In this document: positions 51,099 through 60,196 of the stretch, in pieces
How the letters are laid out: each line of letters opens with the position of its first letter
Numbering within the stretch: the stretch's first letter is position 1
NCBI GenBank assembly: GCA_017404785.1
Contig: JAFRBQ010000019.1
Span: 62,001-126,000 of the forward strand
DNA: 64,000 nt
Source: Erysipelotrichaceae bacterium
Lineage (GTDB): Bacteria; Bacillota_I; Bacilli_A; Erysipelotrichales; Erysipelotrichaceae
Reading direction: 5' to 3'
The notes under the pieces: generated by a model
What the model was told of the DNA's origin: nothing
The model's input: the letters and a program-made list of their open reading frames with translations, nothing else
The model's database searches: none
Program-made: the position numbers and the translations under genes

Positions 51099-52541
51099 AT
51101 GAAAATAAACAGTGTATTTGATATCGACAGTGATATCGATATAGCCAATATCATGTTTGATTCACGAAAAGGGTCGAAGGATTCGATCTTTTTTGCGATG
51201 AAGGGAAAGATCAATGACGGACACAGGTTCATTGACAAGGCTATCGAAAATGGAGCGATCTGCATCGTTTATTCCGATGATGTAGACAAAAAAGATGGTG
51301 TGCTCTATATCAGAACCGATGATGTTCAGAAGGCCTATATCGATTTCTGCAAGGCTTACTATGACAATACGATCGATAAGATGAATGTGATCGGCATAAC
51401 CGGCACTAATGGCAAGACGACGATCGCCTGGATCATCCGTTCCATCATTTCAAACTTTGAAAAATGCGGTTATATCGGAACGATGGGTTATTGCTATGGA
51501 GAAGAGATCTACGATTCCAGCATGCATCTTACAACTCCTAAATCCGATGAACTCTTCAGGATCGGCAAGGAGATGTATGACTATGGCTGCCGTACTCTGG
51601 TGCTTGAAGCTTCTTCCGAAGGCCTTTATACCAGAAGACTTGACGGGGTCCATTTCTCAACCGCCGTATTCAATAATCTCAGCAGCGATCATTTTGATAT
51701 CCACGGCAACATGGAAGACTACTTTAAGGCCAAATGCATCCTTTTTGAAAACTGTGACAAGGCAATAATCAATATCGATGATGAATATGGAAAAAGACTC
51801 ATGGATATCTCCAAAGCTGAAAACATCACCTATGGCATTGATAATGAGGCTGATTATAAAGGATCGAATCTTGTCTTATATAACGATCACAGTGAATTCG
51901 ATCTGATTCATAAGGATAAGACCTATCATATCGATACCAACATGATCGCCAGATTCAACATCTACAATCTGATCGCGGTGATTGCCGTTCTGAATGAAAA
52001 TGGCTACAGTATCGAAAGCATCGTGCCATATCTCAGGAATATCGAGCTTACTCCCGGACGCTGCCAGCTGGTGGATGAAGGTCAGAAGTTCAATGTGGTA
52101 GTCGACTTTGCGTTCACGCCCAATTCATTTGAAAAGGTCTTTGATTATGCCAAATCGATAACTAAAAAAGATCACAAGATCATTGCCGTCTTTGGTGCGG
52201 CAGGAGATAGAGACCACAACCGTCGTCCTACGACCGCTGCTGTAGCTGATAGAAGAGCGGATAAAGTAATACTTTCCTATGATGATCCATCAAGCGAAGA
52301 CATGATGGGTATCCTCTTGGAGATGAAGTCATATTTCAATAGGCTCGATCCCGAAATAATCCTCGATCGAATCGAAGCGATAGAAAAGGCTGTAAATCTG
52401 GCTCAGGATGGCGATACGATCCTCTTGCTAGGCAAGGGTTCAGATAAGTTCTTCCTTGATAAAGAGGGAAGAGTTCCGTATATTTCCGATGAAGTTGCAG
52501 CCAGAAACGCCATTGATAAGAAACTTAAGGGAAATGCGTAA
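51099..52541 (+). CDS. murE: UDP-N-acetylmuramoyl-tripeptide synthetase MurE
   Basis: 480 residues. ATP loop GITGTNGKTT at about 99-108; the segment EASSEGLYTRRLDG near 167 and HGNMEDYFKAKCILF near 205 (carbamylated Lys region) are MurE marks. The third domain has FGAAGDRDHNRRPT near 367 and SYDDPSSEDM near 391. DAP-adding enzymes carry DNPR at this last place; the absence of that arginine points to L-lysine (or another amino acid) as third residue, but this is inference. Its separation from the division cluster at 14113-18955 is notable. Confidence 0.9.
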   Translation: MKINSVFDIDSDIDIANIMFDSRKGSKDSIFFAMKGKINDGHRFIDKAIENGAICIVYSDDVDKKDGVLYIRTDDVQKAYIDFCKAYYDNTIDKMNVIGITGTNGKTTIAWIIRSIISNFEKCGYIGTMGYCYGEEIYDSSMHLTTPKSDELFRIGKEMYDYGCRTLVLEASSEGLYTRRLDGVHFSTAVFNNLSSDHFDIHGNMEDYFKAKCILFENCDKAIINIDDEYGKRLMDISKAENITYGIDNEADYKGSNLVLYNDHSEFDLIHKDKTYHIDTNMIARFNIYNLIAVIAVLNENGYSIESIVPYLRNIELTPGRCQLVDEGQKFNVVVDFAFTPNSFEKVFDYAKSITKKDHKIIAVFGAAGDRDHNRRPTTAAVADRRADKVILSYDDPSSEDMMGILLEMKSYFNRLDPEIILDRIEAIEKAVNLAQDGDTILLLGKGSDKFFLDKEGRVPYISDEVAARNAIDKKLKGNA

Positions 52542-52559
52542 AAAGCACTTCCTTTTTTA
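52527..52559 (+). terminator. Terminator at the end of murE
   Basis: GGGAAATGC / GCACTTCC arms with one mismatch and one wobble, extended by AA/TT, followed by six T; overlaps the last murE codons. Confidence 0.7.
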
Positions 52560-52574
52560 TTATGACAATGATAG

Positions 52575-52687
52575 AATAATTAAGCGTTTATAAACATACA
52601 CACACTATGGATTCATCACTCCGTGCTTGTAAAAGTTAGTGATGCTGGAAATAGTGGAGGCGTAACGGAAAGAGAGGAAATTTTTAA
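52575..52687 (+). promoter_or_regulatory. rpsB leader with a conserved-looking hairpin
   Basis: TAGAAT at 52572-52577 may be the -10 box. CATCACT (52614-52620) pairs with AGTGATG (52638-52644). A purine-rich AATAGTGGAGGCG stretch follows before the real ribosome binding site GAGAGG (52672-52677). A leader of about 110 bases before S2 suggests autoregulation by S2; not proven. Confidence 0.45.
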
Positions 52688-53659
52688 ATGCAATTAGTTT
52701 CAATGAGAAAACTTCTGGAGAATGGCGTTCATTTCGGTCATCAGACCAGAAGATGGGATCCAAAGTGTAAACCATTTATTTACACGGCGAAGAACGGTAT
52801 CTACATCATCGATCTCAACAAGACGCAGGATGCTTTAGCTGCAGCTTACGAGAAGATGAAGCAGATCTCTGAAGAGGGTGGAAAAGTATTATTTGTCGGA
52901 ACCAAGAAGCAGGCTCAGCAGATAATCCTTGATGAAGCTACAAGATCAGGAAGCTTCTACATCAACCAGAGATGGTTAGGCGGAACTCTGACTAACTTCC
53001 GTACGATCCAGAAGAGAATCAAGCGTCTGATCGAAATTGAACAGATGGAAGCAGACGGAACTATCTCAGTCTATCCTAAGAAGGAACAGGTCCTCATTCA
53101 CAAGGAAGCTGTCCGTTTAGAGAACTTCTTAGGCGGTATCAAGGAAATGAAGAAACTTCCTGATGCTGTTGTAGTAGTAGATCCAAAAGAAGATCATAAC
53201 GCTGTATCTGAAGCAAAGAAACTTGGTATCCCTGTATTCGGTCTTGCTGATACAAACTGCGATCCGGGTTTAGTTGATTTTGCTATTCCAGCCAATGATG
53301 ATGCGATCAAGTCAATCAAACTGCTCATGTCTTTACTTGCTGATGCAATCGTAGAGTCCAAGGGCGGTATCTTACAGGATGCTTATCAGGAAGGTGAGAT
53401 CGAAGATGATATCACTATGGAAGATGTAATCATCAACGTTGAAAAGCATGCTGAAGAGCAGGAAAAGAGAAGAAGAGCCAGAAACGAAGAAAAGAACAAT
53501 CGTTTCAACAACAGAGGTCCTAGAAGATATAACTCTGAAAGAAGATATATCGGCAAGAAGGAAGAAACTCCTGCTGAAGCTAAGGAAGAAGTAAAAGAAG
53601 AAGCTGCTCCAGCTGAAGTTGCAGCTGAAGAAACTGTAAAAGAGGAGGTCACTGAATAA
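52688..53659 (+). CDS. rpsB: 30S ribosomal protein S2 with long acidic C-terminal tail
   Basis: 323 residues against a usual 230-260. The S2 body (1 to about 235) has [20 protein letters not shown] (20 residues), [18 protein letters not shown] [20 protein letters not shown] near 97 (20 residues), and [20 protein letters not shown] near 192 (20 residues). The tail from about 260 is first basic and asparagine-rich ([19 protein letters not shown]) and then rich in Ala, Glu and Val ([17 protein letters not shown]). Such tails are likely unstructured and solvent exposed. One base is shared with tsf. Confidence 0.97.
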   Translation: MQLVSMRKLLENGVHFGHQTRRWDPKCKPFIYTAKNGIYIIDLNKTQDALAAAYEKMKQISEEGGKVLFVGTKKQAQQIILDEATRSGSFYINQRWLGGTLTNFRTIQKRIKRLIEIEQMEADGTISVYPKKEQVLIHKEAVRLENFLGGIKEMKKLPDAVVVVDPKEDHNAVSEAKKLGIPVFGLADTNCDPGLVDFAIPANDDAIKSIKLLMSLLADAIVESKGGILQDAYQEGEIEDDITMEDVIINVEKHAEEQEKRRRARNEEKNNRFNNRGPRRYNSERRYIGKKEETPAEAKEEVKEEAAPAEVAAEETVKEEVTE

Positions 53660-54546
53660 TGGCTGTTACTGCTGCTCAAGTTAAAGAATTAAGAGATAGA
53701 ACCGGTGCCGGAATGTTGGACTGCAAGAATGCTCTTGCTGCAACTGACGGTGATATCGACAAGGCTATTGACTGGCTCAGAGAAAAAGGTATCGCGAAGT
53801 CAATCAAGAAGGCTTCAAGAATCGCTGCTGAAGGTCTTTCAAAAGTATTAGTCGAAGGTAACAAGGCTTGCTTAGTTGAAATCAACTCTGAAACAGACTT
53901 CGTTGCCAAGAACGAACAGTTCCTGAAACTGCTCGACACCTGTGCAAAGACAATCCTCGACAATGAACCAGCTGATAACGATGCTGCATTGGCACTTCCA
54001 GTAGGAAGCGGCACATTAAATGACGAATTCGTCAATGCTACAGCTACAATCGGTGAAAAGATCGTCTTAAGAAGATTCGAAGTCCTCAAGAAGAGCGATG
54101 ATGAGATTTTCGGTGACTACTCACACATGGGTGGCGCCAAGACTGCTGCTGTTCTTATGAAGGGTGGCAATCCTGAACTGGCTCACTATATGGCTATGCA
54201 GGTCGCATCAATGTCTCCAAGCTACGTATCTGCAGCTGATATGCCTGCTGATGTCGTAGATCATGAAAGAAAAGTCCAGACTGAGATCGTCAAGAATGAT
54301 GAAAAGTTTGCCGGCAAACCGGAAAACGTCATCAATGGCGCTATCGAAGGTAAGGTATCCAAGGCTTTAAAGGAAATGTGCCTGGTCGATCAGGAATATT
54401 TCATGGATACAAACAAGAAAGTTTCAGCTGTCTTGAAGGAAAACAACGCTGAAGTCAAGAAGTTTGTCAGATACGCTGTCGGTGAAGGTATCGAAAAGCG
54501 TGAAGAAAACTTCGCTGAAGAAGTTGCAAAACAGATGAATGTCTAA
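53659..54546 (+). CDS. tsf: Translation elongation factor Ts
   Basis: 295 residues. EF-Ts exchanges GDP for GTP on EF-Tu. RTGAGMLDCKNAL near residue 14, the TDFVAKNEQF near 75 that contacts EF-Tu, and MQVASMSPSYVSAADMPADV near 180 (20 residues) are conserved. Start ATG shares its A with the rpsB stop, preceded by AGAGGAGG in the rpsB end. A terminator follows, so pyrH, which usually comes next, is separated by the signalling cassette. Confidence 0.98.
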   Translation: MAVTAAQVKELRDRTGAGMLDCKNALAATDGDIDKAIDWLREKGIAKSIKKASRIAAEGLSKVLVEGNKACLVEINSETDFVAKNEQFLKLLDTCAKTILDNEPADNDAALALPVGSGTLNDEFVNATATIGEKIVLRRFEVLKKSDDEIFGDYSHMGGAKTAAVLMKGGNPELAHYMAMQVASMSPSYVSAADMPADVVDHERKVQTEIVKNDEKFAGKPENVINGAIEGKVSKALKEMCLVDQEYFMDTNKKVSAVLKENNAEVKKFVRYAVGEGIEKREENFAEEVAKQMNV

Positions 54547-54551
54547 TGAAG

Positions 54552-54579
54552 ATGCTTCCTAACGGAAGCATTTTTATTT
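54552..54579 (+). terminator. Terminator after tsf
   Basis: ATGCTTCC / GGAAGCAT perfect 8-bp stem, TAAC loop, T tract. Confidence 0.9.
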
Positions 54580-54620
54580 GGTTCAATATAGATAAAATAT
54601 TTAAATATAAGTTTTCCTTA

Positions 54621-54629
54621 TGAGATAAT
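54621..54629 (+). promoter_or_regulatory. Extended -10 of the cyclase cassette
   Basis: TGAGATAAT (TG, one base, GATAAT) eight bases before the cyclase ATG at 54638; no Shine-Dalgarno at the usual distance, so the mRNA may begin 1-2 bases before the start codon. Confidence 0.5.
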
Positions 54630-54637
54630 TATCAGGA

Positions 54638-56413
54638 ATGAAAAAGTTGCATAAAAGTCTGCCATATTTTCTGATCCTGATAGCTGTACTGATTTTACAG
54701 TCTTTTCATGTCTTTGATTCTCTGGAAAACCTGCTTTCTGATGCAATATATCAGGATGGAGAAAGAGTATCACCAAAGATCTATGTCATAGGAATCGACG
54801 AAGAGACTCTGGCAAAGTATGGCTCTTTTGATACCTGGAGCAGGGAAAAGACAGCAGAGTTGATCGAACTATTAAGCGAAGATAAAAACAACGCTCCGGC
54901 GGTAATAGCTGTCGATGTGGGTTTTTATGGAAACAAGGATCAGGAAATCGATGACAGACTGAGCGAAGCAGTAAAGAAAGCGGGGAATGTGGTCCTTGCT
55001 TCAACAGCTACTTTTGGCAATGTTGCAGGACAGGGCAATCAGGTCATCGTCTATGAAGAACCGTTTGAACAGCTAAGAAACAATGCGAATGGTGTAGGTC
55101 ATACCAATGTCTCGTTTGATGATGACGGCGTCGTAAGACATGCCTTTGGTGATATACGTTATAACGGAAGCAGTATTTCTTCTTTCGGTTATGAGATATA
55201 TAAGGCATACTGCTCATATAAAAATGAAATTGCAGGTTCCGATTTTGGCACCAGACAGTTCTATATCAACTATTCCGGTAAACCGCGGGCCTATTATGGT
55301 TCGGTAGGGGCTGGATGTTCATTTTATAAAGTTCTTGAAAGATCTTATCCTGTACAGGCATTCAAAGACAATATCGTCCTGATCGGTGCCTATGCTTCGG
55401 GTACACAGGACAATTATTATTCCGCTATCGATAAGGAAACTCAGATGTATGGTGTTGAAATACATGCTAATATCGTCAATCAGCTGCTTGATGGCATCTA
55501 TAAAAAAGAACTTTCTTTCCCAAGTAATCTTATCTCAACGATATTGTCTGGTCTATTGGCGATTATTATCGTCAGTCTGTTAAATAATCAGTTCGCAATT
55601 CCTTTGATCGCGATTTTATCAGTTGCTTATGTTTATCTGTGCAAACTTTTCTATGATAAACTTAATATCGTTGCGATCATATTGGCGCCTGTTCTGGTGG
55701 CTGTAACAATACTGATCGCTCATATCCTCTTGAGTTATTTCCTTGTTCACAGGGAAAAACAGCGGATCATAGCCAACTATGGCAAATATCTGTCTCCTGA
55801 AGTGGCCAGACAAATCGCCGATATGGGCGAAGGTGCCTTATCTTTAGGAGGGATCAAGAAGGATATCGCAGTACTGTTTGTGGATATAAGAGGTTTCACA
55901 CCACTATCGGAATCATTACCTCCGGAAAGAGTTATGGAGATGCTCAATTCATATCTTCAGATCACAACGACGGCGATCTTCAAATATGAAGGAACAGTTG
56001 ACAAGTTTATCGGTGATGCGACGATGGGTGTCTTCAATGCACCGCTTGATCTGGATGATTATACCTATAAGGCTGTAATGGCAGGTCTGGAGATGGCCAG
56101 GATGTCCAAGTCACTGGATGAGAGACTGCCTGACGATCTTAAAGGCAGAGTCGGATTTGGCGTAGGCATAAACTGTGGTGAAGCGATCGTAGGCAATGTC
56201 GGTACAGATTTCAGAATGGAATATACGGCAATTGGTGACACCGTAAACACGGCATCAAGACTGGAAGGTCAGGCTGCAGCAGGTACAGTTATCCTTTCTG
56301 AGGCTGTTTATGAGAGAATAAAAGACAGAATCAAATGTGAAGATGCAGGAAAAGTCAGATTGAAAGGAAAGGCCGAAGAGGTTCAGATATACAGGGCATT
56401 AGGAGAGAAATAA
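54638..56413 (+). CDS. CHASE2-domain adenylate/guanylate cyclase
   Basis: 591 residues. N-terminal membrane helix (about 8-24); an extracellular CHASE2 sensor to about 285 (KIYVIGIDEETLAKYG near 47, PAVIAVDVGFYG near 88); three membrane helices (about 290-385); then a class III cyclase domain. Catalytic residues seem complete: FVDIRGF (metal Asp near 415), VDKFIGDATMGVFN (substrate Lys and second metal Asp near 455), EYTAIGDTVNTASRLEG (Asp, Asn and Arg near 530). The Lys/Asp pair fits ATP as substrate. Such cyclases are uncommon in this branch of Firmicutes. It forms an operon with the FecR lipoprotein and the MBL-GAF-HD-GYP protein (0 and 6 bases apart). Confidence 0.93.
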   Translation: MKKLHKSLPYFLILIAVLILQSFHVFDSLENLLSDAIYQDGERVSPKIYVIGIDEETLAKYGSFDTWSREKTAELIELLSEDKNNAPAVIAVDVGFYGNKDQEIDDRLSEAVKKAGNVVLASTATFGNVAGQGNQVIVYEEPFEQLRNNANGVGHTNVSFDDDGVVRHAFGDIRYNGSSISSFGYEIYKAYCSYKNEIAGSDFGTRQFYINYSGKPRAYYGSVGAGCSFYKVLERSYPVQAFKDNIVLIGAYASGTQDNYYSAIDKETQMYGVEIHANIVNQLLDGIYKKELSFPSNLISTILSGLLAIIIVSLLNNQFAIPLIAILSVAYVYLCKLFYDKLNIVAIILAPVLVAVTILIAHILLSYFLVHREKQRIIANYGKYLSPEVARQIADMGEGALSLGGIKKDIAVLFVDIRGFTPLSESLPPERVMEMLNSYLQITTTAIFKYEGTVDKFIGDATMGVFNAPLDLDDYTYKAVMAGLEMARMSKSLDERLPDDLKGRVGFGVGINCGEAIVGNVGTDFRMEYTAIGDTVNTASRLEGQAAAGTVILSEAVYERIKDRIKCEDAGKVRLKGKAEEVQIYRALGEK

Positions 56414-57964
56414 ATGAAGTATTTAAAAAAGTTGCTTATAGTATTCACGCTACTCATGATTCTTGCAGGTTGTGGCAAGAAAACAGAAAGCAGTGAAGTC
56501 GTAGAAAATGACATGACAGCGGAAACAGAAAAAGTTGAAGCCAGAACGGCTATCATTTTTAAACAGATCGATAATAAAACCGTTTCTGTAAAACGTGACA
56601 ATGAAACTCTGGAAAGCTATGAAGGCATGCGCCTATTAGCCGGAGACAAGATCATCACTGGTGAAGATACTACAGTCTATATCAGAGTCGACGATGATAA
56701 GAATATCCTGCTGGATAATCAGACGATTATGGCAGTAAATGAATTAAGCAATGGCAAACTAGTAATGTATCTTGAAGAAGGAGCTTTCTTCTTTGATCTG
56801 GAGAATAAACTGGCAGATGGCGAAGAAGTCTCATTTGACCTTGGCGGTACGACCATGTCTATCCGTGGCACTTCCGGACAGGGTTCAAGAAGAGAAAACA
56901 GTAAGTCTTTTGCGATCTTTACCGGTTTAGGAAGTGTTACTGACAATAATGGCATGGAAGCAGAACTTCCACCAAATACAAAGGTTGAAATTGTAGGCGG
57001 TACTAATGGCGGCCAGGCATCATTCAGTTTCAATAATATTAAGTCTGAAGATATTCTTAATGTAACTAAAAGTTATGTAAATGAAAATAAGAATTATCAA
57101 AATAAAGTAGAAAACAGCAAGTGGGCACAGGAAATAACTGGCAATACAGCTGGTAATGGCAATGACGGTTCTGACCAGTTAAATAGTAAACCTGGTCCTT
57201 ATGGCTGGATACAGCAGGCAGATGGAAGCTGGATCTTCTCAAAAGAAGCTTACAACAACAAGACTGAATCGTCTTATTACGTAAAGCCTAGCTCAAATTA
57301 TGTACCATCTTATAATCCTGCTCCAGCACCAGCTCCTGTAGTACCCGTTCCTCAACCTGAACCGGAACCAGAGCCAGAGTCTACTCCAACACCAACACCT
57401 ACTCCTACTCCAACACCAGAGCCACAAAATATCTGTGAACATTGTAGAAAGGAAATTGCAGAAGGAAGTGAAAGCCTACATACTATCTTGATTGGAAGTG
57501 AAGATGGACATGAGTACCTTGTGAGTATTATCGATCCTCAGAGTCAACTTGTAAATATGCCTTTATGTCATACGCATTATCTTTGTGAATTTGATGAGTT
57601 TAAATTTGAAACGCTTATTCCACACAGTATTGCTTCCGATGCAGGTAATTATGGAAAAATTTACATTTACAATACTTACAAGACAAAACTTGAGGAAAAG
57701 GGAATAACATATGATCAGTTGATCGGTTTATCTTTGTGCGGAACTCATAGTATCTGTGAAATGAATCTTGGCGAAGATATTAATAATCTTTTATTGCATG
57801 TTACAGGAACTTGCTCAAAATGTTCAGAGAGTTTCTGTTCTCAGGATTTGATTAAATGTTCAAAAGAAGGTTGTGATTACAAATTATGCAGTGTATGTTT
57901 TGGTAACTTTACCGAAAATGAAACTCATTACGTAGAAGATGGCGTTCTTAAACACAAAGATTAG
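56414..57964 (+). CDS. FecR-domain lipoprotein with proline linker and cysteine-rich C-terminus
   Basis: 516 residues. Signal peptide with lipobox LAGC (Cys20). A FecR-like beta domain spans about 45-170: EGMRLLAGDKIITGEDTTVY and TTMSIRGTSGQ are typical. Then a Gly/Asn-rich part with PYGWIQQADGSWIFS near 258, a Pro/Glu/Thr linker (about 300-340), and a cysteine- and histidine-rich end (340-515) with CEHC, LCHTHYLC, LCGTHSIC, CSKC and CSKEGCDYKLCSVC, which looks like zinc-binding knuckles. Outside the membrane such FecR domains often accompany CHASE2 proteins. The C-terminus is unlike FecR proteins I know. It starts directly behind the cyclase stop, with AGGAGAG. Confidence 0.85.
   Translation: MKYLKKLLIVFTLLMILAGCGKKTESSEVVENDMTAETEKVEARTAIIFKQIDNKTVSVKRDNETLESYEGMRLLAGDKIITGEDTTVYIRVDDDKNILLDNQTIMAVNELSNGKLVMYLEEGAFFFDLENKLADGEEVSFDLGGTTMSIRGTSGQGSRRENSKSFAIFTGLGSVTDNNGMEAELPPNTKVEIVGGTNGGQASFSFNNIKSEDILNVTKSYVNENKNYQNKVENSKWAQEITGNTAGNGNDGSDQLNSKPGPYGWIQQADGSWIFSKEAYNNKTESSYYVKPSSNYVPSYNPAPAPAPVVPVPQPEPEPEPESTPTPTPTPTPTPEPQNICEHCRKEIAEGSESLHTILIGSEDGHEYLVSIIDPQSQLVNMPLCHTHYLCEFDEFKFETLIPHSIASDAGNYGKIYIYNTYKTKLEEKGITYDQLIGLSLCGTHSICEMNLGEDINNLLLHVTGTCSKCSESFCSQDLIKCSKEGCDYKLCSVCFGNFTENETHYVEDGVLKHKD
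57318..57424 (+). repeat. Low-complexity proline linker coding repeats
   Basis: Degenerate six-base units of the type CCTACT / CCAACA encode alternating Thr-Pro and Glu-Pro residues between the FecR part and the cysteine-rich end of the lipoprotein. Length variation by slippage is likely. Confidence 0.75.
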
Positions 57965-57970
57965 AGTTAA

Positions 57971-60184
57971 ATGAAACCGGTTGTAAGATTTTTTGGAACC
58001 AGGGGATCAGCTCCTCTGGGTGATGAAAACTATATGGAATACGGGGGTGCTACTACCTGTATTCTTTTAGATTATAAAAAGACCATAATTATGGTTGATT
58101 GCGGATCAGGGGTGAGGGACGCTTTTGATGAGCTGAAGGATCTTAAGGAGATACATCTTTTCATCAGTCATCCTCATCTTGATCATATATGCGGTTTTCC
58201 TAGTCTTGCTTCTTTTTTCTGTGACAAGAAGATCCATATCTATGGAAAAGATCGTGAAGAGACCTTGAAGGAAGATCTGAAAAAGGTGATGTCTGAACCT
58301 TTGTGGCCGATCACTTTTTCAGATGAAAATATTATTTTCCATGGTCTTGATGACAGGATCGTTATTGATGATATAACTGTAACCAATATGGATTCAAATC
58401 ATCCTGGCGGATGTTCATTGTTCCGTTTTGACAACGAGGACAGCAGTGTAGTTACAGCTTTTGATTTCAACCATAGTGATGGTTATGATGAAAAACTGGC
58501 CGAATTCGCCAAAGATGCCGATTATCTGATATATGATGGCATGTTTGATGATGATGAATATGCAGATAAAGCCAACTGGGGCCATTCAACTCCGGAAATG
58601 GGAGCCAAGATCGGCTTGAAAGCCAATGTCAAGAAAGTATTCATTACCCATTATGGCCTGCATACAGATGATGAGCTTTCTTATCAGGAAGAACTGATCA
58701 GACAGGTTTATCCTTTTATTTCCTATGCCAGATGCGGCATGCACAAAAGCAAATTCAGGAAAGTTCTGGAAATCAGTTCCTCTCTTTCTTCCGAGAAGGA
58801 CAACAACAAGCTTTTAAACAGCATCATCAGAGCAGCTATGGATATAACTGGTGCAGATGCCGGAACGCTATATCTGCTGGAAGAAGATGTACTGAAATTC
58901 AGGATCATGATTACAAAGTCGATGAATTACTATCGTGGACTCGATGGTGAAAAGATCGATCTTCCACCAGTTAGACTTGAGATCTCCAATGTCTGTGCCG
59001 CCTCGGTGCTTCTTAGAAAGACCATCAATATACCGGATGTTTATCATTCCGATGAATATGATTTTTCCGGACCTAGACACTATGACAAGATAAACAACTA
59101 CAAAACGACTTCGGCTCTGGTGGTTCCTATGACCAATGACTATGGCGAGATCATCGGTGTTATCCAGCTTATCAACGCTACCGATGAAGTGGGAAATGTC
59201 GTTGCATTTTCCAATGAAGATGTATCGATAATTGAAGCCCTGTCTTCACAGACAGCCATAACTCTTACCAATATCGGTTATTCCAACGAGATCAATGAAC
59301 TGCTGTTTGGCTTTGTCCGAGTCATTTCAACCGGTATCGACCAGATCACACCTTATAATGCCAACCACACCAGGAATATGGTCAAGTATGCGACCAGCTT
59401 CTTTGATTATGAAGATAAGATCAAAGGTCCTTATAAAGTCGATGCCGTAGAAAGAAAAGAGATACTTACCAGTATCTGGTTGCACGATATCGGCAAGCTC
59501 ATAACACCTCTAGAAGTCATGAACAAGAATACAAGGCTTGGTGAAAGCGGTTTGGAGAAGCTCAAGAATCGTTTTGACAGGATATCATTACTTCTGAAGC
59601 TAGATCTTGCCTATAAGAATATCAGTGAAGATGAATATGAGGAAAAGAAGAGAAAACTCAGTGAGTATCTGGCTTTCATTGAAAGACTCAATGAGGATGA
59701 TCATCTTTCAGATGAAGATGAAAACAAGGTCAAAGAGATAGCTGAATGTTACTATACGGAAGAAAACGGCAGGAAAAAAGCCTATCTTGATGAAGATGAG
59801 ATCGATCATCTTCTGATCAAGAACGGAACGCTCACGGCCAGTGAACGTTTGATCATGGAAGGACATGTTACAATGACTTCCAAGATGCTTTCAGGACTTA
59901 ATTTCCCTAGAGGCTATGAAAATGTGCCTTTCTATGCCGGAAGCCATCATGAATATCTCAATGGCATGGGTTATCCTTATCACCTGGTAGCGGAAGATCT
60001 GCCTTGGCAGGTCCGTCTGATCACAATCGTAGATGTCTTTGAAGCTTTGACCGCAAAAGACAGACCATACAAAAAGCCGATGATGCCGGAAAAAGCTTTC
60101 TCAATACTGTATGAAAAAGCTGAACAGAATCAGATCGACAGAAAGATACTTGATGAGTTCAGGCAGTCAAAGGCCTGGGAGTAA
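57971..60184 (+). CDS. Fusion of metallo-beta-lactamase, GAF and HD-GYP domains
   Basis: 737 residues, no membrane segment. MBL domain 1 to about 260 with FISHPHLDHICGF (HxHxDH near 66-71), DSNHPGG near 141 and FITHYGLH near 223, probably a phosphodiesterase. GAF domain about 273-440 (ADAGTLYLLEEDV, KTTSALVVPMTNDYGEIIGV). HD-GYP-type domain about 460-725 with NANHTRN, WLHDIGKLITP, EGHVTM, SHHEYLNGMGYP and DVFEALTAKDRPYKKP, all metal positions kept, and an inserted acidic helical segment (about 520-600). It could break one cyclic nucleotide with the MBL part and a cyclic dinucleotide with the HD-GYP part, gated by the GAF domain. It starts 6 bases behind the FecR gene. Confidence 0.9.
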   Translation: MKPVVRFFGTRGSAPLGDENYMEYGGATTCILLDYKKTIIMVDCGSGVRDAFDELKDLKEIHLFISHPHLDHICGFPSLASFFCDKKIHIYGKDREETLKEDLKKVMSEPLWPITFSDENIIFHGLDDRIVIDDITVTNMDSNHPGGCSLFRFDNEDSSVVTAFDFNHSDGYDEKLAEFAKDADYLIYDGMFDDDEYADKANWGHSTPEMGAKIGLKANVKKVFITHYGLHTDDELSYQEELIRQVYPFISYARCGMHKSKFRKVLEISSSLSSEKDNNKLLNSIIRAAMDITGADAGTLYLLEEDVLKFRIMITKSMNYYRGLDGEKIDLPPVRLEISNVCAASVLLRKTINIPDVYHSDEYDFSGPRHYDKINNYKTTSALVVPMTNDYGEIIGVIQLINATDEVGNVVAFSNEDVSIIEALSSQTAITLTNIGYSNEINELLFGFVRVISTGIDQITPYNANHTRNMVKYATSFFDYEDKIKGPYKVDAVERKEILTSIWLHDIGKLITPLEVMNKNTRLGESGLEKLKNRFDRISLLLKLDLAYKNISEDEYEEKKRKLSEYLAFIERLNEDDHLSDEDENKVKEIAECYYTEENGRKKAYLDEDEIDHLLIKNGTLTASERLIMEGHVTMTSKMLSGLNFPRGYENVPFYAGSHHEYLNGMGYPYHLVAEDLPWQVRLITIVDVFEALTAKDRPYKKPMMPEKAFSILYEKAEQNQIDRKILDEFRQSKAWE

Positions 60185-60196
60185 ATAATAATTCAG

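Noticed and set aside
57318..57424. Possible tandem repeat array or CRISPR-like structure
   Set aside because: The repeats are degenerate 6-base units in frame with a Thr-Pro/Glu-Pro protein linker and have no unique spacers.
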